Part shown: piece after piece, positions 1 through 5,349 of the stretch
How positions within the stretch are numbered: the first letter of the stretch is position 1
Layout: every line of letters starts with the position of its first letter
Assembly: GCA_009691315.1 (NCBI GenBank)
Contig: SICT01000045.1
Span: forward strand, 1-8,447
Length of the DNA stretch: 8,447 bases
Reading direction: 5' to 3'
Source of the DNA: Candidatus Uhrbacteria bacterium
GTDB lineage: Bacteria; Patescibacteriota; Patescibacteriia; 2-12-FULL-60-25
The notes under the pieces: generated by a model
Told to the model about the DNA's origin: nothing
The model's input: the letters and a program-made list of their open reading frames with translations, nothing else
Database searches by the model: none
Program-made: the position numbers and the translations under genes

Positions 1-148
1 GAGCATCAAATACATCTCCTACTTTGTAAGATTCTGAGGGCCCACTGATACTGAGAGAGGCAGCTTTTACCAATGGAGCGTAAAATAACGAACCACTAAG
101 ACCGAGAACGAAAGTTCCGACAACCAAAAAAAAATTTATTTTTTGCAT
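1..148 (-). CDS. Secreted cohesin-like domain protein, N-terminal fragment
   Basis: Only the first 49 codons are in the window; the rest lies beyond the left edge. The translation starts MQKINFFLVVGTFVLG, a short basic start followed by a hydrophobic stretch to about residue 27, with a likely signal peptidase site near VKA-AS. The mature part begins with SLSISGPSESYKVGDVFDA, which resembles the first strand of cohesin-like beta-sandwich domains (a leader strand, then a 'Y-x-V-G-D-x-F' turn). The ATG begins one base after the stop codon of the upstream gene (150-989) and has no clear Shine-Dalgarno site, so translation is probably coupled to that gene. A run of nine T's on the coding strand lies in the signal-peptide codons. 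The cohesin assignment rests on about 20 residues and on the similar neighbour, so it is tentative; exported protein is the firmer call. Confidence 0.6.
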   Translation of the reverse strand, partial: MQKINFFLVVGTFVLGLSGSLFYAPLVKAASLSISGPSESYKVGDVFDA

Positions 149-149
149 G

Positions 150-989
150 TTAGAAAAAATAGGAACGTAACAGCCAAAACAAAAACGCGACACTCACCAG
201 TATAGCAAGAGAGATCAACCATCGAAAGATCAAGGAGGATGGCGGCGGCTGAACGGTTAGGCGATGATTGCCGGCCTGATCCGTGGCATCAACATAGAGA
301 TATTGCTGACGTGATTGGTTGGTCAGGTGATAGGGGCTTATGACGGCTATCCAAGCCTGTCTGAGTAAGGTGGGATCAGCAAGATCAAATCGTTTGGCAG
401 ATTCAAAAACTCGATATCCAGCCACACCTGACTCCTTATCTTGAGTAGAAAAAACCGCAAACCATTCTCCATTGAATATTTGAGGGTGTCGCACAATATT
501 GATGGAAAACGACTGAGGGGGTGTCGTGTCTGGTATCGACTTAGGCTGGGAGCCTGATCTGACAGAGGTGAGACCGACGGACAGTTCAGTCGCCTGACCA
601 TCAGCGGTAAAAGCGCGCGCACCCAACAATTTTGGGATCACAATCCGATCTGATGAAGGAGCAAAGACCAGGTCGAACAATAACCCTTTCTGTCCATTAA
701 ATCCCCCCGGGATAATGCCACTCCAACGAATTATGGTTCCCGTGGCAGAAAGGCGGAAAGTCGGCGGCTCAATCCAGAAACTGACAATAGAATTCGCATT
801 ACGAATATGGTCTAAAAAACTTCCAGATGGAATTTCCAACGTGCCTTCGATGGCGTTTACCCGCTGTCCTTCGGTATTCAAAAAAATCTCTGATCCATCA
901 AAATGAAGCTGGGCCGCTTGACTCACGATGGGGGCAAAAAAGAAGCCACCGGCGAACAAAAACAGAAGAGGGAAAAAGAAGTGATGCAT
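150..989 (-). CDS. Membrane-anchored surface protein with cohesin-like and Ig-like domains
   Basis: A 279-residue exported protein. Residues 1-26 form a signal peptide (hydrophobic core FFFPLLFLFAGGFFFAP, cleavage probably near SQA-AQ). Residues about 27-145 look like a cohesin-type beta sandwich: GQRVNAIEGTLEIP, FWIEPPTF and GIIPGGFNGQKGLLFDLVF match the pattern of cohesin-like domains found in many candidate-phylum surface proteins. DTTPP at 154-158 opens an Ig-like domain (about 153-247) with TQDKESGVAGYRV and YVDATDQAGN. Residues 252-275 are a hydrophobic helix followed by a very short tail, so the domains should face outwards from the membrane. The ATG lies 4 bases after the stop of the dockerin gene (994-1839), which suggests that the two are expressed together and that this protein could be the membrane receptor for that dockerin. 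The partner assignment is inference; no weak or missing parts of the reading frame were seen. Confidence 0.8.
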   Translation of the reverse strand: MHHFFFPLLFLFAGGFFFAPIVSQAAQLHFDGSEIFLNTEGQRVNAIEGTLEIPSGSFLDHIRNANSIVSFWIEPPTFRLSATGTIIRWSGIIPGGFNGQKGLLFDLVFAPSSDRIVIPKLLGARAFTADGQATELSVGLTSVRSGSQPKSIPDTTPPQSFSINIVRHPQIFNGEWFAVFSTQDKESGVAGYRVFESAKRFDLADPTLLRQAWIAVISPYHLTNQSRQQYLYVDATDQAGNHRLTVQPPPSSLIFRWLISLAILVSVAFLFWLLRSYFF

Positions 990-993
990 AGCA

Positions 994-1839
994 TTAGCCC
1001 GTCCAATAAAACGCGATAATACTGAAATCTGCTAAATCAATCTTTCCATCCCGATTTAAATCGACCTGCGCAGGCGGTGTACCCGCACGCTGATACCAAT
1101 ACGCGGCCATAGAAAAATCAATTAAGTTTACGCGAGCATCTTCATTAAAATCCCCTCGTAAAATCTTTGCGGGAGGTGACTCGACTGACGTGCTAGGGGA
1201 AGTGCTGGACACCGGCTCCAATGATGGTAGAGAAATTTTCTGGACCTTGGTAATTGTTCCTGGAGTCAACACGAAAAAAAATGTCTGGGGAGAAGAGTGA
1301 GCTCCTTGCGCATTTTGCGCGATCAAAGAAAAGGAATAGGAACCAGGCGTCAGATCAATCAAGGAAAAAGAAAATTGACCACGATCATCTGTTCGTCCGG
1401 TGGTCACGATCTGACCGTCCTTTAAAAGACTGATGTCGATCAAAGGATCTGCAGAACCTTCAAACAAAATTCCTGTCGTGACCCGTGTTGAGGTTGTAAC
1501 CGGAACTGGCACGGGTAGCGGGATGATTGAACCCCCCCCCCCCCCCCCCCCACCTCCCCCATTTACTGAGACGCAAGCCGACGCATCAAACGTGCAACCA
1601 GGACTGCATTGCAAGGCCCCGGAGACAAAACCGACCGTCTGACAGGTTTGGCTGCGCAAATCATTCCGATCACATTGCTCATCCGTCTCAATAAGATTAT
1701 TTCCACAAACAGAAACTTGAATAGTTGCCTGCACCTGCGCCGTCGCACTCGCCTGAACGTTCCAAACAGAAACACCCCATCCAATCAAAATCAGAAAGAC
1801 GCACAAGAAACTCACCGTGACGAGTGCTGGTGAATGCAT
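994..1839 (-). CDS. Secreted Cys-rich, Ig-like, dockerin-bearing protein with a G20 tract
   Basis: A 281-residue exported protein. Residues 6-30 are a hydrophobic export signal ending near VQA-SA. Residues 45-89 hold six cysteines (45, 56, 66, 78, 82, 89) in a CGNNLIETDEQCD...GCTFDASAC pattern, like the Cys-rich modules of secreted myxobacterial and candidate-phylum proteins. Ten glycines (94-103), encoded largely by a 20-base G run, form a linker before PVPVPV. Residues about 117-195 resemble a carboxypeptidase-regulatory/Ig-like fold (GRTDDRGQFSF, LTPGSYSFSL). The C-terminus is a type I dockerin: two EF-hand-like calcium loops, DFNEDARVNLIDF (230-242) and DLNRDGKIDLADF (260-272), each followed by an aromatic helix end (YW). 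Dockerins bind cohesins, and cohesin-like proteins follow immediately downstream. It lies 14 bases after the 1854-2453 gene. The dockerin call is strong; the ligand or activity of the rest is unknown. Confidence 0.87.
   Translation of the reverse strand: MHSPALVTVSFLCVFLILIGWGVSVWNVQASATAQVQATIQVSVCGNNLIETDEQCDRNDLRSQTCQTVGFVSGALQCSPGCTFDASACVSVNGGGGGGGGGGSIIPLPVPVPVTTSTRVTTGILFEGSADPLIDISLLKDGQIVTTGRTDDRGQFSFSLIDLTPGSYSFSLIAQNAQGAHSSPQTFFFVLTPGTITKVQKISLPSLEPVSSTSPSTSVESPPAKILRGDFNEDARVNLIDFSMAAYWYQRAGTPPAQVDLNRDGKIDLADFSIIAFYWTG
1532..1551 (-). repeat. 20-base mononucleotide G tract (C on the plus strand) inside the dockerin gene
   Basis: Twenty consecutive C's on the plus strand read as G's in the gene on the minus strand, extended by GGG GGA GGT just before it. 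Together they encode ten glycines. In the sequence as given, the reading frame continues through to the dockerin. Loss of one G would bring in a TGA at 1440-1442, and gain of one a TGA at 1460-1462, both before the Ig-like and dockerin domains. Homopolymers of this length slip readily in replication and in sequencing, so the exact count should be treated with caution. Confidence 0.95.
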
Positions 1840-1853
1840 ACCGTGATCATTGA

Positions 1854-2453
1854 TTATTTCTCAGAGCGCTTGCCAATCGTGATGTTGAGAGAAACGAAAC
1901 GCCGAATAATCAGAATCAAAATCGCGAGGGCAATAACCCCTCCCACAATATAGCTCCACGGACTTGAACGAACAATAAAAGAAGAGGCCCGATAATAGAA
2001 GCCTTCCCAAATATTCGCCGGTGCAACCGTAAAATACAGTTTGGCAGCGGCTGCCACTCCAATCGTCGCTTGCCCCGCGACATCTTTTTTTACCGGATGG
2101 GCTTCGACAAAAGCAAAATATTTTCCCGGAGCGGTTCGGACGGGAAGGTGAAGAATGGTGGAAACGCTGATGGCTTTTGCCGGATCCAAGTGAAAAGTGG
2201 CAGGAGTAAAATCAAACCAGGTGTGATCTGGCTTCATCTCTGGCTGTTTCTCAAAATATTCAATGGACATGCCATACTCCGAAGGCTCATCTCCGGTATT
2301 TAAAACCACAATGGCAGGTAGTTCGTAAATACCTCCGGGTTTCAAATATTCGTCAATTTGAATTTTTCCCGTACCAACCCCTACCCCTATGCTGGCAAAT
2401 GTGGTTAAGGGGAAAAGCAGGAATACCATCAAAACCAAAAGGAATTTCTTCAT
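1854..2453 (-). CDS. Membrane-anchored DUF916-like Ig-fold surface protein
   Basis: A 199-residue protein with a signal peptide (1-20, ending TTFA), an extracytoplasmic beta-rich domain (about 25-145) and a C-terminal transmembrane helix (about 166-185) followed by a basic tail (RRF...GKRSEK). The domain contains LKPGGIYELPAIVVLNTGDEPSEY, split here as LKPGGIYELP and VLNTGDEPSEY, then WFDFTPATFHLDP and LPVRTAPGKYFAFVEAHP. This order (a 'PG' strand, an 'NTGD' turn, a 'P-x-x-F-x-L-x-P' segment, then 'P-G-x-Y') resembles the DUF916 domain of Firmicutes WxL-interacting proteins and other Ig-like chaperone-type folds. It is shorter than typical WxL-interacting proteins because the second (DUF3324) domain is not evident. 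It follows a WxL-like gene by 29 bases, which supports a functional pairing. No clear Shine-Dalgarno site precedes the ATG. The family link is by eye. Confidence 0.75.
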   Translation of the reverse strand: MKKFLLVLMVFLLFPLTTFASIGVGVGTGKIQIDEYLKPGGIYELPAIVVLNTGDEPSEYGMSIEYFEKQPEMKPDHTWFDFTPATFHLDPAKAISVSTILHLPVRTAPGKYFAFVEAHPVKKDVAGQATIGVAAAAKLYFTVAPANIWEGFYYRASSFIVRSSPWSYIVGGVIALAILILIIRRFVSLNITIGKRSEK

Positions 2454-2482
2454 ACCAGAATACGTAGCTCTCTATTTAGTCT

Positions 2483-3007
2483 TCATTTTAGAACGGCTTG
2501 CACAGTCACATCAACCGATTGCTGGGTAAAAACAGTAGAAGGATTTGGCGTCGTAATTTGTAAATCAAATGTTTTCGTCCCATTGGCAGCGATATTTGAA
2601 GCCAAAACTTGATAACTCGTGGTTAAGACGGTGAAATTAACAGGATTGCTGCAAGTCGCAATACAAAACTTGTGAATATACTGGTCTGCAGCAGTGGTTG
2701 CCGCTAAGGTCCAATTGGCTGAATTTTGGCCCTTGATATTGAAATCTTCTGCCACATTACCGGCGTTCGTCCCGGTCTGTGTATCATTCAAAGCGGTTGC
2801 AATGGTACTGGTGGCCGTATTTGCCGGCAGCGTGCCATAGCTGATACTTCCATCTGAAACGGTCACCGAAATGTTTTGCACCGTAACCGTAGCAGCAACC
2901 GTGGCCGTACCAGCGGCGCTAACCAAACTCACCATGCAGAAAGCGCCAAGAACCATAGTGCCTGTCAAACCAGCCAGCGAAGAGAGAAGCGTTTTTCTGC
3001 AAAACAT
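2483..3007 (-). CDS. Secreted WxL-like beta-domain protein (short paralogue)
   Basis: A 174-residue exported protein. The signal peptide covers about 1-31 (cleavage near VSA-AG). Residues about 46-174 form one domain with SDGSISYGTL, LNDTQTGTNAGNVAEDF, GQNSANWTLAATT, a C-x3-C pair (C115, C119) and a C-terminal strand FTQQSVDVTVQAVL. The tryptophan in NWTL (W99) and the general strand order recall the WxL domain that anchors Firmicutes proteins to the cell wall, although the usual second WxL motif is not seen at the C-terminus. The domain is about two-thirds identical by hand count to the C-terminal half of the upstream gene (3108-4043), so the two are paralogues. It has its own likely promoter and an A/T-rich leader without a Shine-Dalgarno site. 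Function is unknown; surface structural role is inferred from export and neighbours. Confidence 0.8.
   Translation of the reverse strand: MFCRKTLLSSLAGLTGTMVLGAFCMVSLVSAAGTATVAATVTVQNISVTVSDGSISYGTLPANTATSTIATALNDTQTGTNAGNVAEDFNIKGQNSANWTLAATTAADQYIHKFCIATCSNPVNFTVLTTSYQVLASNIAANGTKTFDLQITTPNPSTVFTQQSVDVTVQAVLK
2506..2530 (-). repeat. Exact 25-base direct repeat, copy A (paralogue 3' ends)
   Basis: These 25 bases recur exactly at 3131-3155. Both copies occupy the same position relative to the stop codons of the two WxL-like paralogues (offset 625 in each case), so recombination between them would join the two genes in frame. They encode the shared FTQQSVDV segment. Confidence 0.9.
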
Positions 3008-3040
3008 AAAAAATAAATAAAAATAATAATGAACAAATAT

Positions 3041-3070
3041 AGTATACCAAATAAACTACGTATCGTCCAA
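3041..3070 (-). promoter_or_regulatory. Extended -10 promoter for the 2483-3007 gene
   Basis: On the minus strand, TATACT (3041-3046) is preceded by TGG, which gives an extended -10 element, and TTGGAC (3065-3070) lies 18 bases upstream as a weak -35. The site falls in the only sizeable gap inside the surface-gene cluster (3008-3107), about 34 bases before the start codon. It would allow the downstream genes to be transcribed apart from the upstream three. Confidence 0.5.
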
Positions 3071-3107
3071 GGAATTATCCACAACCCAATACAATCCTCT
3101 ATAAGGT

Positions 3108-4043
3108 TTAGTGAAGAACCGCCTGAATCATCACATCAACCGATTGCTGGGTAAAGATATTAGATGGATTTGGGGTGGTAATTTGGAGATCAAATACCTG
3201 GGTGCCGTTGACCGCAAGATTATTTATAAACACCTGATAACTCGTGGTTAAAGCTAAAAAATTGGCAGGCGGATTAACACAATTAGCCGTACAAAATTTA
3301 TGCACATACTGATTATTTCCTGAGGTTGCTCCTAAAGTCCAATTGGCTGAATTTTGGCCTCGGATGTTGAGATCTTCAGCTGAATCACCATCATTTTTAG
3401 CGATCTGCGTATCATTCAGCTGACTGGAGATGGTGCTGGTACTTGCTCCAGCTGAAAGTGTCCCATAGCTCACAACACCATCTGAAGTTAAAGTAACGGA
3501 AACAACCGATGCAGCAGAAGCTGTACCGCAAATCTTAGTCGGATAAGCATTTCCGTTACCCACATGAGCATTGCTGAGTCCGGAGACAGATCCGAGCGTG
3601 GTATCAAATCCCGCACAATCATTCGCTTGGTACCCAACAAGAGCAGCTCCCCCTAAAGGAACAGATAAACAGGTACTGGTGGGATAGTTCAGTTGAGTGT
3701 TCTGTTCGACATGCGTATTAGTACTCCCGGACAACTTTAAAACCGTGGCAAATATCCCGCTACAGCTATTTCCTAATCCGGACACACCGCCACAGCACAC
3801 GACGTTGGAATAATTCCCCTGATTCGGAAGCTCAGCATGGGCATTGGTGGTACTCGACATCCTAAAGACGATCACGCTCGGACTATTGCAAATGGAAGTA
3901 ACAGAACAATTAAGCGTCCCAGCGCGAGTCAAAAAACCAAAAACAAAAAAGATGACACAAAACAATAACAACCCGAAATATTGTCTGTGAGACGGCTGTC
4001 GTTTCCAGCAAATTCTGACAGAAATCATATTAAATTTTCTCAC
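3108..4043 (-). CDS. Secreted protein with three Cys/NAH repeats and a C-terminal WxL-like domain
   Basis: A 311-residue exported protein. Residues 22-38 are the hydrophobic export segment. Three repeats follow (about 46-84, 94-125, 143-172), each bounded by cysteines and carrying a core of S-x-x-(T)-N-(A/T)-H-(A/V): TTNAHAELPNQGNYSNVVC, STNTHVEQNTQLNYPTSTC and LSNAHVGNGNAYPTKIC. Residues about 181-311 match the neighbouring 2483-3007 protein closely, including GQNSANWTLGATS and the C-x3-C pair (C251, C255). The chosen start is GTG, which overlaps the upstream TGA in the sequence GTGA, a common coupling arrangement; an ATG five codons later (4026-4028) is an alternative and leaves the signal intact. 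The repeats could bind a ligand or metal through the histidines, but that is speculation. Surface location is well supported, activity unknown. Confidence 0.8.
   Translation of the reverse strand: MRKFNMISVRICWKRQPSHRQYFGLLLFCVIFFVFGFLTRAGTLNCSVTSICNSPSVIVFRMSSTTNAHAELPNQGNYSNVVCCGGVSGLGNSCSGIFATVLKLSGSTNTHVEQNTQLNYPTSTCLSVPLGGAALVGYQANDCAGFDTTLGSVSGLSNAHVGNGNAYPTKICGTASAASVVSVTLTSDGVVSYGTLSAGASTSTISSQLNDTQIAKNDGDSAEDLNIRGQNSANWTLGATSGNNQYVHKFCTANCVNPPANFLALTTSYQVFINNLAVNGTQVFDLQITTPNPSNIFTQQSVDVMIQAVLH
3131..3155 (-). repeat. Exact 25-base direct repeat, copy B (paralogue 3' ends)
   Basis: Second copy of the repeat at 2506-2530. A further exact 23-base match links 2709-2731 with 3337-3359 (the NSANWTL region), at an offset of 628 because of one extra codon in the longer gene. 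Confidence 0.9.
3528..3908 (-). repeat. Three protein-level Cys/NAH repeats
   Basis: Within the 3108-4043 gene, three units of roughly 30-39 residues share Cys ... S-x-x-T/S-N-A/T-H ... Tyr-x3-(V/T/I)-Cys. Paired cysteines are at residues 52/83, 94/125 and 143/172. The DNA has diverged, so this is an old internal duplication and not a slippage-prone DNA repeat. Confidence 0.75.
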
Positions 4044-4408
4044 GAACTGACATCAAAGACACTTTCCTCTTGGAATCCTGACACAGATCGACATTCATCA
4101 AGCGTGAGCGTATTACAGCCGTTACGATCTGTTGTCGTAATGATCGCGTAACTGCCCGAAGTAAAAAAATCTGCCGTTAAAGGAACCGGTTCCTGCGCTA
4201 CCCCCATGGTCATAACCATTTCCGATGTTGCGATATCAAACACAACGATATTGCTACTTGCCGGGCCACTCACCATTTCAACAATCTCAGGAAGTGCTTC
4301 CGAAATAATCAGTTTGGAAGGCACTCCTGTAACAGCTTCATCAGCAAAACTAATCAGCGGGAAAATAAGTCCCGTGAGAATAAAAAAGGAGGCAAGAAAT
4401 TTTGACAT
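4040..4408 (-). CDS. Small secreted protein of unknown function
   Basis: A 122-residue protein with a clear signal peptide (1-22, FLASFFILTGLIFPLISFA, then DEA). The mature part is about 100 residues, acidic, with beta-type patterns such as SKLIISE, NIVVFDIATSE and SGSYAIITTTD. It has two cysteines (98 and 106), close enough to form a disulphide loop, and no transmembrane helix after the signal. I do not recognise a family; a small Ig-like beta domain is possible. It starts 3 bases after the stop of the fibre-like gene (4412-5284) and ends with a TGA that overlaps the GTG start of the next gene by 4 bases, so it is almost certainly cotranscribed and translationally coupled. A role as a component or accessory factor of the same surface structure is inferred from position only. 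Confidence 0.72.
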   Translation of the reverse strand: MSKFLASFFILTGLIFPLISFADEAVTGVPSKLIISEALPEIVEMVSGPASSNIVVFDIATSEMVMTMGVAQEPVPLTADFFTSGSYAIITTTDRNGCNTLTLDECRSVSGFQEESVFDVSS

Positions 4409-4411
4409 ACA

Positions 4412-5284
4412 TCAATTGTCCAGACGAACATTCACGGTTCTGCTGGCGGCAGCGGTTATTGCCGGAAGGGTCCCGTTACATGTCCCGCTCACCATAACCG
4501 CGGTTCCCTCATATTTCAACTTCCCAACCGGCACAGAAGCTCCATTCTCCATCGCCACTGCGGTTGAAGTAAAAGCGGAAACAGCATCGTTGCAAGTGGT
4601 GGCACAGCCCACGGCTAAATAATAATTCCCCGGAGTTAGGACGATACTACCTACCGTTATACTATTGGCTCCAGCAACAATCAGGCCGCTTGTCACATCG
4701 ATCAGTTTACTGGAACCGCTCTCTGAGTAAACGCAAACCTTCGTGGTTCCCGCCGTTGTTACGGTAGATACATTGAAAGATAGTTGATTTACCGTGATCA
4801 TCCCTGAAATTTGAAACATCCCGACACTGAACGTTGTAAGCGAATTGATCGCTAAAGCAGTCGTTGCACCGGTTGCATTGTACGAACGCGTTTGCAACGT
4901 TTTTACTGTAGGCGGAGCCACACTACTCCAAGTACTCCCATTAGAAGTCAAAACATTATTCGCAGACTCAGGCGCAACAACTTGGAAGGTATTTGCTCCA
5001 TTTCCAAGCAGCACTGCATTGGCAGAGAATGTGCCTGCCCCAGTACCACCTTGACCAACCGTCACAAGATTATTTGAAGTCAAAACCGTGGCATTCGCAT
5101 CTGGAAAGGTGAACGTACGAAGCGCAGACGGCCCAGTCACCGCAAACACTCCATCCCCCACGTCAGCCCAGGCATGACCAGGATTAGGCGTGGTGGCAAA
5201 AACAATCTGGATGAAAGAAAAAACAACAGCTCCAAACAATAAAAGACTTAACCCGATATGGAGCGGCAAAAAGCGTCGTAACAT
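4412..5284 (-). CDS. Secreted fibre-like protein with a GQGGTG segment
   Basis: A 290-residue exported protein. Residues 8-30 form the hydrophobic export signal (cleavage near VFA-TT). Residues about 33-125 (NPGHAWADVGDGVFAVTG, TFTFPDANATVLTSN, VGQGGTGAGTFSANAVLLGN, NNVLTSNGSTWSSVAPP) follow the repetitive strand-and-turn pattern of phage tail-fibre shafts, where QGGTG is a common motif, and similar segments occur in candidate-phylum surface proteins. Residues about 128-290 look like a separate beta-rich domain with LTPGNYYLAVGC and a C-x3-C pair (C227, C231). No C-terminal anchor is seen. It is first of the surface genes, 65 bases after the ligA stop. GGAAGA six bases before the ATG may act as a weak ribosome site. 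A trimeric fibre or adhesin is the best guess; receptor or substrate is unknown. Confidence 0.77.
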   Translation of the reverse strand: MLRRFLPLHIGLSLLLFGAVVFSFIQIVFATTPNPGHAWADVGDGVFAVTGPSALRTFTFPDANATVLTSNNLVTVGQGGTGAGTFSANAVLLGNGANTFQVVAPESANNVLTSNGSTWSSVAPPTVKTLQTRSYNATGATTALAINSLTTFSVGMFQISGMITVNQLSFNVSTVTTAGTTKVCVYSESGSSKLIDVTSGLIVAGANSITVGSIVLTPGNYYLAVGCATTCNDAVSAFTSTAVAMENGASVPVGKLKYEGTAVMVSGTCNGTLPAITAAASRTVNVRLDN

Positions 5285-5323
5285 AAGAAATCTTCCGCAA
5301 GCTTACCTGGTCGCTCTTTATTC

Positions 5324-5335
5324 GTCTATATAGAC
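5324..5335. promoter_or_regulatory. Perfect 12-base palindrome upstream of the surface-gene cluster
   Basis: GTCTATATAGAC is a perfect inverted repeat in the 65-base gap between ligA and the fibre-like gene, 40 bases before that gene's start. Its centre, TATATA, could be a -10 element on the minus strand, which would put an operator-like palindrome over the promoter; no good -35 is visible at the usual distance. A regulator-binding role is inference. Confidence 0.35.
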
Positions 5336-5349
5336 AACTTGAGACTTAT

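Noticed and set aside
126..134. A nine-base A/T homopolymer in the signal-peptide codons of the leftmost gene as a second phase switch
   Set aside because: Nine-base A/T runs are common in lysine- and phenylalanine-rich leaders, and the gene is too incomplete to judge the effect.
4206..4622. A 138-residue plus-strand open frame
   Set aside because: It crosses the junction of two well-supported minus-strand secreted genes and has no initiation signals; its sequence is the reverse reading of their codons.
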